Below are positions 49,765 to 59,315 of a DNA stretch of 64,000 nt, piece after piece. The DNA comes from Acidiferrimicrobium sp. IK (GTDB taxonomy: Bacteria > Actinomycetota > Acidimicrobiia > Acidimicrobiales > Palsa-688). Made by a program: the position numbers and the translations under genes. The notes under the pieces were generated by a model. That model saw nothing but the letters and a program-made list of their open reading frames with translations, made no database searches and had not been told where the DNA came from. Position 1 is the stretch's first letter, and the number at the start of each line of letters is the position of its first letter. The DNA is taken from assembly GCF_025499425.1 (NCBI RefSeq), contig NZ_JAIMCB010000001.1:310001-374000 (forward strand), given 5' to 3'.

Positions 49765-50910
49765 TCAGACCCGCAGAGGCGACTCCGCCAGCTCCACCCC
49801 GTCGGAGCGGTCCACGGACCGGCGCAGCGCGGCGTGGAGGAGGTCGGGGGTGAGCACCCCGACGTAGGTCCCGTCCTGGTCGAGCACCGCCACCCAGCCC
49901 GCGTCGTGCTGGAGCATCTCGGCGAACGCCTGCTTGAGGGTGGCGTCGGCCGGCACCCACGCCTCCATGCGGTGGGTGCGGTCGCCGACCAGCCCGTCGC
50001 CGTAGAGGTCCTTCTCGCCGATCCACCCTCGCAGCGCGCCGTTGCCGTCGATGACCACCGCCCACGGCAGGCGGGCGTCGGCCAGCAGGAGGCGGGCCGC
50101 GGCCATCGTGTCGTCGGGTCCGACCAGCGGCGGCCGGTCGAGGTCGGCGGTGTCGATGGAGGTGACCGTCAGCCGCTTGAGTCCCCGGTCGGCGCCGACG
50201 AACTCGGCCACGAACGGCGTCGCCGGCGACCCGAGGATCTGGGCCGGGGTGTCGTACTGCTCGAGGCGGCCGCCGTCGGCCAGCACCGCGATGCGGGTCC
50301 CGAGGCGGACCGCCTCTTCGATGTCGTGGGTGACGAACACCACCGTCTTGCCCAGCTCCTGCTGCAACCGGTGGAACTCGCCTTGGAGCCGGTCCCGGGT
50401 GATCGGGTCGATCGCGCCGAACGGCTCGTCCATCAACAGCACCGGCGGGTCGGCGGCCAGCGCCCGGGCCACCCCGGCGCGCTGGCGCTGGCCGCCGGAC
50501 AGCTCGCTCGGGTATCGCTTGGCGAAGCGGTCGGGGTCCAAGCCGACCAGCTCCAGCAGCTCCGAGGTGCGGGCCTTGATCCTCGATCTGTCCCAGCCGA
50601 GCAGGCGGGGGACGGTGCCCACGTTGTCGGCGATGGTGAGGTGGGGAAAGAGGCCGACCTGCTGGATCACGTAGCCCATCCGCCGGCGTAGCTGGACGGG
50701 ATCGGAGTGCGTGACGTCTTCACCGTCGAGGAATATCCGACCGCTGGTCGGTTCGATCAGTCGGTTGATCATCCGCATGGTCGTCGTCTTGCCGGACCCC
50801 GACGGTCCTACCAGGCAGCACAGTTCGCCGGCGGCGACGTCGAGATCCAGGTTGTCCACCGCGACCGTCCCGTCGTCATAGCGCTTGGTGACAGCCTCGA
50901 GGCGGATCAT
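49765..50910 (-). CDS. opuCA: Osmoprotectant (glycine betaine/choline) ABC importer ATPase
   Basis: 381 aa. Walker A LVGPSGSGKTTTMRMINRLI, Q-loop MGYVIQQVGLFPHLTIADNV, signature LSGGQRQRAGVARALA, Walker B VLLMDEPFGAIDP, H-loop VVFVTHDIEEAVRLGTRIAV, followed by two CBS-type regions at about 265-375 (DARLPWAVVIDGNGALRGWI; HDAGWVAVLDQDGTYVGVLT). CBS pairs sense ionic strength in this family. ATG 50,910 divergent from the permease genes, unusual since the ATPase normally heads the same operon. Confidence 0.87.
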   Translation of the reverse strand: MIRLEAVTKRYDDGTVAVDNLDLDVAAGELCCLVGPSGSGKTTTMRMINRLIEPTSGRIFLDGEDVTHSDPVQLRRRMGYVIQQVGLFPHLTIADNVGTVPRLLGWDRSRIKARTSELLELVGLDPDRFAKRYPSELSGGQRQRAGVARALAADPPVLLMDEPFGAIDPITRDRLQGEFHRLQQELGKTVVFVTHDIEEAVRLGTRIAVLADGGRLEQYDTPAQILGSPATPFVAEFVGADRGLKRLTVTSIDTADLDRPPLVGPDDTMAAARLLLADARLPWAVVIDGNGALRGWIGEKDLYGDGLVGDRTHRMEAWVPADATLKQAFAEMLQHDAGWVAVLDQDGTYVGVLTPDLLHAALRRSVDRSDGVELAESPLRV

Positions 50911-50965
50911 CGCCCTCGAACCGTACCCAACTGGTGGGCGATTGCCTACGGCCACTCGTAGAGTG

Positions 50966-51634
50966 ATGCCGGTGTTGGCGGATTCGCAGCCGTGGATCCA
51001 GTGGAGCTGGGTGCGGAGCCACCCCGGCGAGCTGTGGCACGACGTCGCCCAGCACCTCGACCTGACGCTGATCGCGGTGGCCGTCGGGCTGGTCATCTCC
51101 TTGCCGTTGGCCCTGGTGGTGTGGCGGTGGCGGCGGTGGGAGACACCGATATACGGGATCGAAGGGGTGCTCTTCGCCATCCCTTCGCTGGCCCTGTTCG
51201 CGTTCTTGATTCCGATCACCGGGCTCACCAGCACCACCGCGGAGATCGGGTTGGTCAGCTACACGCTTTTGATCCTCACCCGAAACATCGTCACCGGCCT
51301 GCGCGACGTCCCCGCCGATGTCCGGGACGCGGCGGAGGGCCTCGGTTACGGCGCGGGCCGCCGGCTGCTGCTCGTCGAGCTGCCGCTGGCGTTGCCGACG
51401 ATCATCGCCGGCATCCGCATCGCGGTGGTCACGACCATCGGCTTGGTGACCATCGCCAGCCTGATCGGCGCCGGTGGCGGGCTCGGGTTCTTGATCCAGC
51501 AAGGACAGCAGAACGACTTCAAGACCCAGGTGGTGCTCGGCTGCCTCCTGTCGGTGGTGCTGGCCGCGGTGCTCGACGGGCTGCTCGTCGGCGTGCAGCG
51601 GGCCGTCACCCCCTGGGTCCGGCGGGGGGCGTAG
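50966..51634 (+). CDS. opuCB: Osmoprotectant ABC importer permease
   Basis: 222 aa, five to six helices (LTLIAVAVGLVISLPLALVV, GVLFAIPSLALFAFLIPITG). EAA-like cytoplasmic loop DVRDAAEGLGYGAGRRLLLV, which couples to the ATPase. ATG 50,966. The next permease starts directly after its stop. Confidence 0.85.
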   Translation: MPVLADSQPWIQWSWVRSHPGELWHDVAQHLDLTLIAVAVGLVISLPLALVVWRWRRWETPIYGIEGVLFAIPSLALFAFLIPITGLTSTTAEIGLVSYTLLILTRNIVTGLRDVPADVRDAAEGLGYGAGRRLLLVELPLALPTIIAGIRIAVVTTIGLVTIASLIGAGGGLGFLIQQGQQNDFKTQVVLGCLLSVVLAAVLDGLLVGVQRAVTPWVRRGA

Positions 51635-52375
51635 GTGTTCCACTTCCTCGGCAACGTGGTCGACTGGTTCGGGAACGGGTCGCACTGGTCGGGGTCCAAC
51701 GGGGTGCCGTCCCTGCTCCTCGGTCACGTCGAGATCGTCGTGTACTCGCTCCTGATCGCCGCGGTCGTCGCCCTGCCCATCGGGTTGTGGCTCGGTCACA
51801 CCGGGCGGGGCGGGTTCGCGGCGATCAACGTCACCAACGTCGGGAGGGCCCTCCCGGCCATCGCGGTGCTGATCCTCGCCGCCCAGTGGTTGGGGATCGG
51901 CCGCACCCCGGCACTGGTCGCGCTCACCTTGCTGTCGGTACCCCCCATCTTGACCAACTGCTACACCGCCATCCGGGGCGTGGCCCCGGAGGACAAGGAC
52001 GCGGCGCGTGGGATAGGGATGACCGGCATGCAGATCCTGACCCGGGTGGAGATCCCCGCGTCGATCCCGCTGATCTTCGCCGGCGTCCGCACCGCCGCGG
52101 TGCAGGCGGTGGCCACCGCCACGCTGGCCGGGTTCGTCGCTTACAACTGCTTGGGCACGCTGATCAACGAAGGGGTCAGCGCCAACGACCACACCGAGCT
52201 TTTCGCCGGGGCGCTGCTGGTGGTCGCGCTGGCGTTGATCACCGAGTACGGCCTCGGGGCGGTGCAGGCGGCGATCACCCCCGCCGGCCTGCGGGCCGGG
52301 GCGGCGGGGCGCCGGCGGGGCGGTCTCCGGCTGCGGGCCGCCGACAACCCAATTGTTGATCCAACTGCTCGGTAA
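51635..52375 (+). CDS. opuCD: Osmoprotectant ABC importer permease
   Basis: 246 aa, about six helices; EAA-like loop EDKDAARGIGMTGMQILTRV, GRALPAIAVLILAAQWLGIG, TLLSVPPILTNCYTAIRGVA. GTG 51,635 abuts the TAG of the previous gene (0-nt gap), so it is translated by coupling. Second permease of the heterodimeric pore. Confidence 0.85.
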   Translation: MFHFLGNVVDWFGNGSHWSGSNGVPSLLLGHVEIVVYSLLIAAVVALPIGLWLGHTGRGGFAAINVTNVGRALPAIAVLILAAQWLGIGRTPALVALTLLSVPPILTNCYTAIRGVAPEDKDAARGIGMTGMQILTRVEIPASIPLIFAGVRTAAVQAVATATLAGFVAYNCLGTLINEGVSANDHTELFAGALLVVALALITEYGLGAVQAAITPAGLRAGAAGRRRGGLRLRAADNPIVDPTAR

Positions 52376-52435
52376 TAACTAGCGTGGGCGGCCACCGTGT
52401 CCGCTCGACGGGCGACACCAAGGGAAGAGGAACAC

Positions 52436-53359
52436 ATGCGACTCCACCGGATCGGGATGATCGGAGCGGCACTGGCCGGGATGACCACGCTGGCGGCGTG
52501 CGGGTCGAGCTCCTCGGGGAATGCCACCGCGACCACCGCCGCGGGGGGCGCGGCCAAGCCGGCGATCACCATTGGCGCATTCTCCTTCTCGGAGAGCGAA
52601 GTGCTGGCCTACGTGTACGCCGACGCGCTCAAAGCTGACGGTTTCAGCGTCAACGTGAAGCCCAGCCTCGGCCAGCGCGAGGTGGTGGAGCCGGCGCTCG
52701 ACAGCGGCCAGATCAGCATGGTCCCCGAGTACCTCGGTAACTACCTCGTGTACCTCAACCCGAAGGTCGGGGTGCTCACCGTCGACCAGACGTACTCGAC
52801 GTTGCAGCCGCTCGTCGCCGCCAAGGGATTGACGCTCGGCGCCTACTCGCGGGCCGCGGACGCCGACGCGGTGGCGGTCACCCAGGCCAACGCCACCAAG
52901 TACGGACTGAAGTCGATCTCCGACCTGAGCAAGGTGGCGTCGGGCTGGACGTTCGGCGGACCGGCCGAGTGCCAGGCCCGGATCACCTGCTACGCCGGGC
53001 TGAAGCAGTTCTACGGGCTGGACTTCAAGGGCTTCAAGGCCCTCGACGATGACGGCCCGATCACCCGCTCGGCGCTGAAGAACGGCGACGTCCAAGCGGC
53101 GCGGATCTTCTCCTCCGACGCCGACATCGCCTCCGACCACTTCGTGGTGCTGGCCGACCCCAAGGACTTCCAAGGGGCCGGCAACGTCGTGCCGGTGCTG
53201 CGCAAGGCGGTGGCCACCCCCGAGGCCCTCAACGTCGTCAACAAGGTGTCGGCCGCGCTGACCACCGCCGACTTGGTCCAGTTCAACACCGATGTCGGCA
53301 CCAACCATGACGACGCCACCGCGGTGGCCAGCGACTTCGTCAAGGCCCACAACCTCTAG
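52436..53359 (+). CDS. opuCC: Osmoprotectant-binding lipoprotein
   Basis: 307 aa. Signal peptide with lipobox LAAC, Cys22 (MIGAALAGMTTLAACGSSSS). Mature part begins KPAITIGAFSFSESEVLAYV; typical type-II/OpuAC-like fold with PALDSGQISMVPEYLGNYLV and RITCYAGLKQFYGLDFKGFK. Captures glycine betaine, choline or related solute for the importer. GGAAGAGG upstream of ATG 52,436. Confidence 0.9.
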   Translation: MRLHRIGMIGAALAGMTTLAACGSSSSGNATATTAAGGAAKPAITIGAFSFSESEVLAYVYADALKADGFSVNVKPSLGQREVVEPALDSGQISMVPEYLGNYLVYLNPKVGVLTVDQTYSTLQPLVAAKGLTLGAYSRAADADAVAVTQANATKYGLKSISDLSKVASGWTFGGPAECQARITCYAGLKQFYGLDFKGFKALDDDGPITRSALKNGDVQAARIFSSDADIASDHFVVLADPKDFQGAGNVVPVLRKAVATPEALNVVNKVSAALTTADLVQFNTDVGTNHDDATAVASDFVKAHNL

Positions 53360-53398
53360 CCGGCGGCGTCGGGGCCCCGCCGGCGGGGAGTTCCTCGG

Positions 53399-53806
53399 TC
53401 AGTCGAGGGCGATGGTCGCCCAGACGGTCTTGCCGGTCCCGGAGGGGTCCGGGGTCACCCCCCACGACGTGGCCAGGGCGTCGACCAGCGCCAGGCCCCG
53501 GCCCGAGACGGTCGGGGAATCGTCGAGGGGCCTGAGGACCGGCAGGCCCGGGCCGTCGTCGAACACCTCGACGGTGAGGACGCCGTCGACGACCGCGGCG
53601 CGAAGGCGGGGTCGGCTCCTGGCGTGGAGCACCGCGTTGTTGACCAGTTCGGTGACGATCAGCGCGATGCGTCCGTCCTCAGGCCTGCCGGTCACCGACT
53701 GGATGTGCTGGCGGGCCAGGCGGGCGCTGGCCGGCGCCACCGGCAACACCACCGGCGTGACCTCACCCAGGTCACCGGGACGCTGCGGTGGCGGCACGGT
53801 CTCCAT
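53399..53806 (-). CDS. RsbW-like ATP-binding anti-sigma/serine kinase protein
   Basis: 135-aa HATPase_c protein: IALIVTELVNNAVLHARSRP (N-box), LTVEVFDDGPGLPVLRPLDD (G1 box), SGRGLALVDALATSWGVTPD (G2 box). Members phosphorylate STAS anti-anti-sigma factors or bind sigma factors. Could connect to the two SpoIIE phosphatases at 9.6 and 13.8 kb, but no sigma factor or STAS gene is adjacent. ATG 53,806. Confidence 0.85.
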   Translation of the reverse strand: METVPPPQRPGDLGEVTPVVLPVAPASARLARQHIQSVTGRPEDGRIALIVTELVNNAVLHARSRPRLRAAVVDGVLTVEVFDDGPGLPVLRPLDDSPTVSGRGLALVDALATSWGVTPDPSGTGKTVWATIALD

Positions 53807-53904
53807 GTTCGGACCTTCCCCGGTGGGGACGGCCCCGAAACGGTGCGGTAACAAGATGAGCCTCGGCGTGCCGGGTGGCGCCCGGGAGCGGGAAGGATGG
53901 GACC

Positions 53905-54504
53905 ATGAGCGCGCCCGGACCGATCGTCACCTTGATCCGCCACGGCGAGACCGAATGGAGCAAAAGCGGGCAGCACACCGGACGCAGCGACATCCCCCTG
54001 ACCGCGGCTGGCGAACGTCAGGCCAAGGAGATCGCGACGTTGATCGACTCCGATGCGTTCAGCGCCGTGCTGGTCAGCCCGATGCAGCGGGCGCAGCGCA
54101 CCGCGACCCTCGCCGGCCTCGAGGACTTCGAGGTGGTCGACGACCTGCGGGAGTGGGACTACGGCGACTTCGAGGGCCTGGCCAGCGCAGAGATCCGCGA
54201 TCGGGTGCCGGGGTGGAGCATCTGGGCCGGCCCGTGGCGGGGCGGGGAGTCCGCCTCGGACGTGACGGCCCGCGCCGACCGGGTCATCGAGCGGATCCTG
54301 GCGCTGCCGGCTGACGCCCGGGTGGCGCTGGTCGGTCACGGGCACATGTCCCGGGTCCTCGGAGCGCGCTGGATGGGCTCGGCGGTCACCGCCGGCCAGC
54401 GGTTGGCGCTGGACACCGGAGCGGTCTGCGAGCTGGGCTGGGAGCACGACTACCGGGTCCTGCACCGGTGGAACGTGGTGGCGGGTGCGACGATAGGGCG
54501 GTGA
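53905..54504 (+). CDS. Histidine phosphatase family protein
   Basis: 199 aa. TLIRHGETEWSKSGQHTGRS with catalytic R12-H13-G, VLVSPMQRAQRTATLAGLED, LREWDYGDFEGLASAEIRDR, and second His in VALVGHGHMSRVLGARWMG. Phosphoglycerate mutase-like phosphatase of unknown substrate. GGAAGGA before ATG 53,905. Another member occurs at 59.7 kb. Confidence 0.88.
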   Translation: MSAPGPIVTLIRHGETEWSKSGQHTGRSDIPLTAAGERQAKEIATLIDSDAFSAVLVSPMQRAQRTATLAGLEDFEVVDDLREWDYGDFEGLASAEIRDRVPGWSIWAGPWRGGESASDVTARADRVIERILALPADARVALVGHGHMSRVLGARWMGSAVTAGQRLALDTGAVCELGWEHDYRVLHRWNVVAGATIGR

Positions 54505-54529
54505 CCGCACCCTCCACGGCGCCCGGGCG

Positions 54530-55423
54530 ATGAGCCTCGGCGTCGACAGCTTCTGCTACCAGCACCCGGACCGCATCGCCGGCGGCCGGTGCGGTCGCTG
54601 CCACCGGCCGATCTGCCCGGAGTGCATGCGCGAGGCCGGGACCGCCCCCGCAGGACGCTCCGCGCCGGCGTCGTGGAGCTGCGAGCGCTGCGCGAGCGGG
54701 GAGCCGCCCCCCGCCCCGGCGCCTCGGTGGCGGCCCCGCCGGGCGGCCGCCGCCGGTACCCGCAGGCGGACCCCGGCACTCGGCACGTCCCGCCTGACCC
54801 CGGTCGTGATGGCCATCATCGCGGTAAACGTGCTGGTCTACCTCGGCACCGCCCACGACCAGGCTTCCGTCGACGCCCGCTTCGACATGCTGCCCCTGGC
54901 CATCGCCAACGGCCAGTGGTACCGGCTGGTCACCGCGGCGTTCTTGCACCTCAACGTCGGGCACATCTTCTTCAACATGGTCACCCTGGCGATCATCGGG
55001 CCGGCGGTGGAGACCGCTCTCGGGCGGGTCCGGTTCCTCGCGCTGTACCTCCTGGCCGCGCTGGGCGGATCGATCGCGTCGTACCTGCTCGGGCCGCTCC
55101 TGACCCAGTCGGTCGGCGCGTCAGGCGCGATCTTCGGTGTGATGGGCGCCTACCTGGTACTGGCTCGGCGCAGCGGCAACGAGACCAGGACCGTGCTGGC
55201 TCTGATCGCCATCAACCTGGTGATCGGCTTCGCCGAGCCGGGCATCGACTGGCGGGCCCACATCGGCGGCCTGGCCACCAGCATGGTGGTGGCCTACGGC
55301 TTCTCCCGGGCCGCGGAGCTTCGCCGCCAGGCGGTGCGGTTGGGGGAGGTGGCGACGGTGGTGGTCACCGCGGTGGTCCTCGCAGGGATCGCCCAGCTGC
55401 CCGCCGGCCACGTCAACCTCTAG
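54530..55423 (+). CDS. Rhomboid family intramembrane serine protease with N-terminal B-box/zinc motif
   Basis: 297 aa. Residues 1-50 carry Cys/His pairs (CYQHPDRIAGGRCGRCHRPI, CPECMREAG, CERCASG) of a B-box-like zinc motif. Then about six helices with the active Ser in GASGAIFGVMGAYLVLARRS, the rhomboid His in DWRAHIGGLATSMVVAYGF, and the oxyanion HLNVGHIFFNMVTLAIIGPA. Cleaves membrane proteins. Starts 25 nt after the phosphatase gene. Confidence 0.92.
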   Translation: MSLGVDSFCYQHPDRIAGGRCGRCHRPICPECMREAGTAPAGRSAPASWSCERCASGEPPPAPAPRWRPRRAAAAGTRRRTPALGTSRLTPVVMAIIAVNVLVYLGTAHDQASVDARFDMLPLAIANGQWYRLVTAAFLHLNVGHIFFNMVTLAIIGPAVETALGRVRFLALYLLAALGGSIASYLLGPLLTQSVGASGAIFGVMGAYLVLARRSGNETRTVLALIAINLVIGFAEPGIDWRAHIGGLATSMVVAYGFSRAAELRRQAVRLGEVATVVVTAVVLAGIAQLPAGHVNL

Positions 55424-55521
55424 GCCCCGGCCTGCAACCCCGACGGCACGCCGCCAATTCTCACCATCTCTTCAGGAGATGGATGGTTCGGGCCCGGTAG
55501 GGTCGGGAACGATCCGTTCGC

Positions 55522-56712
55522 ATGGCGAAGTTGTCTGACGCTCCGTCGCGGGGAGCCGCACCGCTGCTAACCCGCCGTCCCTCCGGCCACGTCTGGGCGG
55601 TCGACGTCGTGCGCCTGCTCACCTTCTCGGCGGTCATCGCGGTCCACACCTTGGCCTACACCCAAGACCCCGGCAACGAGGGGGTCAACGGGCTGATGCT
55701 GCTCCTGCAGTTCGGGCGCGACGTGTTCTTCTCGATCACCGGGTTCGTGCTGGTCTACTCGACCATCGGAAAACCGGTGGCCACCCTGCCGTTCTGGCGC
55801 AAGCGGATGACCTACGTCGTCGTCCCGTACCTGACCTGGTCGCTCCTGTACTACGGCGTCGACCTGATCATCGCTCCGTACCCGGCGTTCTCGTGGCGCG
55901 ACCTGGGGATGGACGTGGTGGACGGCAACGCCTTCTACCACCTGTACTTCCTGCTGGTCTCCATGCAGCTGTACCTGGTGTTCCCGCTGCTCGTCCGGTT
56001 CGTGCGGGCCACCGCGCACAAAGCCGGGTGGGTGCTGCTCGGCGTCGGCGCCTTGAACGTCGCGTGGATCGGATTGCTCGAATACCACCCGGTGCCGCAC
56101 GGGTCGGCGTCGTGGCTGTGGAACCACGCCTACGAGATCCTGCCCACCTACGCGATCTACGTGCTGGCCGGCTGCTACGGCGCTTTGTACCTGCCCCGCC
56201 TGCAGTCGGCGCTGCGCCGGCGGCCGGGCCGGGCGGTGGCCGCCGCGGCCGGCCTGATCGGCGCCGCGCTGGGCGCCTACGCGCTGCAGCTGAGCTCGTA
56301 CATCCCCCGGGTCGCCGGCTCCCCGATCCAGCCGATCATGGTCCTCAGCTGCGCGGCGGCGGTGATCCTTGTCGGGCTGGTCGCCACCCGGTGGGCGGAC
56401 GGGCCGAGGCGAGGGCAGGCCCAGGTGGAGACCGGCTCGGACATCTCGTTCGGGGTGTACCTGGCCCACCCCCTGATCCTCACCCTCCTGCTCAACAACG
56501 GGCTGGCCTGGACCCGCCACGACCTCAACCCGGCGCTGGCCACCATTCTGGCCTTCGTCGGCACCGTCGCCGGCGCCTCGGGGCTGTCGTGGGCGGCCAG
56601 GCGGACACCGCTGGCGCTTCCCCTCACCGGCCGCCCGTGGAGGCGGTCGCCGGGCCCGGCAGCCGTCGCCGCGACCCGAGCCGGGACCCCCGTCGGCGTC
56701 ACCGCCGGCTGA
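55522..56712 (+). CDS. Acyltransferase family 3 membrane protein
   Basis: 396 aa, ten predicted helices. VWAVDVVRLLTFSAVIAVHT with the catalytic His, ITGFVLVYSTIGKPVATLPF, FWRKRMTYVVVPYLTWSLLY with the conserved Arg, and a late ISFGVYLAHPLILTLLLNNG. Acylates cell-surface sugars or lipids (OafA/NodX group). N-terminal 25 residues hydrophilic. 98 bp after the rhomboid gene. Confidence 0.88.
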   Translation: MAKLSDAPSRGAAPLLTRRPSGHVWAVDVVRLLTFSAVIAVHTLAYTQDPGNEGVNGLMLLLQFGRDVFFSITGFVLVYSTIGKPVATLPFWRKRMTYVVVPYLTWSLLYYGVDLIIAPYPAFSWRDLGMDVVDGNAFYHLYFLLVSMQLYLVFPLLVRFVRATAHKAGWVLLGVGALNVAWIGLLEYHPVPHGSASWLWNHAYEILPTYAIYVLAGCYGALYLPRLQSALRRRPGRAVAAAAGLIGAALGAYALQLSSYIPRVAGSPIQPIMVLSCAAAVILVGLVATRWADGPRRGQAQVETGSDISFGVYLAHPLILTLLLNNGLAWTRHDLNPALATILAFVGTVAGASGLSWAARRTPLALPLTGRPWRRSPGPAAVAATRAGTPVGVTAG

Positions 56713-56790
56713 GGGCGCCGCAACCACCGTTTCAGGGAGCTTTCATGTTCCGGTGATGGCCTTCTCATATCTGAGGGGTACACATGACCC

Positions 56791-58389
56791 ATGCACTACG
56801 TGGGCAACCCCGTCCGGGCCCTGGTGGAGCGACGGGCCAGGGACTCCTCGGAGCGGACCGCGTACGTCGAGGGAGCCACCGGCAAGTCGCTGACCTGGGG
56901 TTCGGTGGCCGACGGGGTGGCCGGGTGGGACGCGCTCGGCGCCAGCGCCGGTCCCCACGCCCGTGCCGGGCTCCTCGCCGGGACGTCCCTCGAGATGGTC
57001 AAAGGTTTCCTCGCCGCGCTGGCCGCCGGAGTGGTGATCGCGCCGCTGGACCCCGGGGCGTCCCCCGCGGAGCTGGCCGGGCAAGCCGCCCGTCTCGGGC
57101 TCAGCGTCATCGTGACCGACGACGCCGGCTCCGGGCTCGGCGCCGGCCTCGAAGGCGTGGAGCACTGGCTGCTGGGCGACCGCGGCCCGCAGGCCGTCCC
57201 GGCGCAACGTCCCGTACAGGCGCAACGTCCCGCACAGGCGCAACGTCCCGGCCCGGCGTCGCCGCCTCCCGACGGGCTCGATGGGCTCGACGTCGCGATG
57301 ATCATGGCCAGCTCCGGCACCACCGGCACGCCGAAGATCATCCCGCTCAGCGCGTCGCAGCTGCTCGACACCGCGGCGGGCGTGGCGTCGGCGCACCAGC
57401 TCGACGACCGGGCCACCGGCTACTCCCCGCTGCCCCTGTTCCACATCAACGGCCTCGTGGTCGGGGTGCTCGCCACCCTGGTCACCGGCGGCCGGCTGGT
57501 CGTGGACCGCAGGTTCTCCGCCGGCCGGTTCTGGAAGGTCGTCGCCGACTACGGCGTGACCTGGCTCAACCTGGTGCCTGCCATCATCTCCATCCTGGCC
57601 CAGCGCCAGGCTCCCCCCGCCGAGGTGGCGGGGCGTGTCGGTTTCGCTCGCTCGGCGTCGGCCCCCCTTCCGACGCCGGTGCGAGCGGACTTCGAGCAGC
57701 GCACCGGGATCAGCGTTCTCGAGACCTACGGGATGACCGAGGCGGCCAGCCAGATCACCGCCAACCCGAGGGACCCCGCCGCTCGCCGCCCCGGCTCGGT
57801 AGGGCTCCCCGTAGACGTCGCCCTGCGCGTCGTCGACCGCGACCGCCAGCCGGTGCCCGCCGGCGACGTCGGCCAGGTCCAAATCCGAGGGACGCGAGTC
57901 GTGGCCCGCTACTGGAGCCCAGCCGACGACGCCGGCGGGTCCCGGCCGGCCACCGGCCCCGATGGGTGGCTGGCCACCGGCGACCTCGGCTGGATGGACG
58001 CCGACGGGTACGTCTACCTGGTCGGACGGCTAGACGACGTAATCAACCGGGGCGGCGAGAAGGTCTTCCCCCTCGAAGTCGAAGGGGTCTTGCTGGCCGA
58101 CGCCGCGGTCGCCTCCGCGGCGGTCGTCGGTCGCCCCCACCCAGTCGTCGGCGAAGAGCCGATCGCGTTCGTGCTCCCCGCCCCCGACGCGGACGTCGAC
58201 GGGCTGGCCGAGAGGCTGTCGCAGCGCTGCCAAGCCGGCCTCAGCCGGTTCAAGCGCCCGGCGGAGATCATCGTCGCCGACAGCCTCCCGGCCGGCCCTA
58301 CCGGCAAGATCCGCCACGCCGAACTACGCGCTGCGCTCGCCGGTGACGACGCCCCGAACGGAAACGTCGCCTCGACCGCGGCCACCTGA
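56791..58389 (+). CDS. AMP-forming acyl-CoA synthetase (class I adenylate-forming)
   Basis: 532 aa. P-loop MIMASSGTTGTPKIIPLSAS, A5 motif VLETYGMTEAASQITANPRD, A7-A8 GPDGWLATGDLGWMDADGYV and LVGRLDDVINRGGEKVFPLE, and A10 Lys in GPTGKIRHAELR. Resembles oxalate/acyl-CoA ligases. A linker around residues 135-155 is coded by an 18-bp repeat (PVQAQRPAQAQRP). It precedes comA by 122 nt and may activate the acid made or used by that pathway. Confidence 0.87.
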   Translation: MHYVGNPVRALVERRARDSSERTAYVEGATGKSLTWGSVADGVAGWDALGASAGPHARAGLLAGTSLEMVKGFLAALAAGVVIAPLDPGASPAELAGQAARLGLSVIVTDDAGSGLGAGLEGVEHWLLGDRGPQAVPAQRPVQAQRPAQAQRPGPASPPPDGLDGLDVAMIMASSGTTGTPKIIPLSASQLLDTAAGVASAHQLDDRATGYSPLPLFHINGLVVGVLATLVTGGRLVVDRRFSAGRFWKVVADYGVTWLNLVPAIISILAQRQAPPAEVAGRVGFARSASAPLPTPVRADFEQRTGISVLETYGMTEAASQITANPRDPAARRPGSVGLPVDVALRVVDRDRQPVPAGDVGQVQIRGTRVVARYWSPADDAGGSRPATGPDGWLATGDLGWMDADGYVYLVGRLDDVINRGGEKVFPLEVEGVLLADAAVASAAVVGRPHPVVGEEPIAFVLPAPDADVDGLAERLSQRCQAGLSRFKRPAEIIVADSLPAGPTGKIRHAELRAALAGDDAPNGNVASTAAT

Positions 58390-58511
58390 CTCGCGGTGCT
58401 CCCCGACCCCACCGGGCGGCGGGCCGGCACCGAGCGTCCACCGGTGCTGCTCGCCGCGGCTGTCGCCAGCCACCACGCCACTTTCCCCCGACCCGAATCG
58501 AAAGGACCCCA

Positions 58512-59315
58512 GTGACCCCCACCGACCTCACCCTCCCGCAGCGCACCGCCAAGCCGCGTAGCGCCGGGCTCACGATGGTCATCGACGGCGGCCTTCCGAC
58601 CAGCTACTTCACCGACGCCATCCGCAGCGCTGCCCCCTGCATCGACATGGTCAAGTTCGGCTGGGGCACCGCTTTGGTCACCGACGACATCGACGGCAAG
58701 ATCGCCTGCCTCCGGGAGCTGGAGGTCCCGTTCTACTTCGGGGGCACCCTGTTCGAGAAGTTCGTCGCCCAGGACCGCTTCCACGCCTACCTGGAGTTCG
58801 TGCGCGCCGCGGGCGCCACCGCCGTCGAGGTCTCCAACGGCACCATCGACTTGTCCAACACCGCCAAAGCGGCCTACATCCGCAAGTGCACCGACGAGTT
58901 CTTGGTGCTGAGCGAGGTCGGTTTCAAAGACTCGGACCGCTCGCAGCGGCTGTCACCGTCGCAGTGGGTCGACTGCATCGGCGAGGACCTGGAGGCCGGC
59001 GCGTCGCTGGTGATCACCGAGGCCCGCGAGAGCGGCCGCAGCGGCATCTGCCGCCCCGACGGGGAGCTGCGATGGGGGCTGATCGAGGACATCCTCGTCA
59101 GCGGGGTCGACGTCGACCGGCTGCTGTTCGAGGCGCCCAACAAAGCCCTCCAGACCCACTTCATCACCCGTGTCGGGGCCAACGTCAACCTCGGCAACAT
59201 CGCCCCCGACCAGGTCATCGGGCTCGAGACTCTCCGCCTCGGGCTGCGTTCTGACACGCTCATGCACTTCGAGGACGCCGACGACGAGTGGAAGGCGCGG
59301 CCTCGCTATGCGTGA
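58512..59315 (+). CDS. comA: Phosphosulfolactate synthase (ComA-like)
   Basis: 267-aa TIM-barrel protein: GLTMVIDGGLPTSYFTDAIR, CIDMVKFGWGTALVTDDIDG, VEVSNGTIDLSNTAKAAYIR, EAGASLVITEARESG-type segment (GASLVITEARESGRSGICRP), RVGANVNLGNIAPDQVIGLE. In methanogens the enzyme adds sulfite to phosphoenolpyruvate, the first step to coenzyme M. Actinobacteria do not make coenzyme M via ComBCDE as far as the window shows, so sulfolactate or another C3 sulfonate is more likely. The stop overlaps the VOC gene start. Confidence 0.87.
   Translation: MTPTDLTLPQRTAKPRSAGLTMVIDGGLPTSYFTDAIRSAAPCIDMVKFGWGTALVTDDIDGKIACLRELEVPFYFGGTLFEKFVAQDRFHAYLEFVRAAGATAVEVSNGTIDLSNTAKAAYIRKCTDEFLVLSEVGFKDSDRSQRLSPSQWVDCIGEDLEAGASLVITEARESGRSGICRPDGELRWGLIEDILVSGVDVDRLLFEAPNKALQTHFITRVGANVNLGNIAPDQVIGLETLRLGLRSDTLMHFEDADDEWKARPRYA

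Noticed and set aside
49714..50691. 325-codon plus-strand frame
   Set aside because: Antisense shadow of opuCA.
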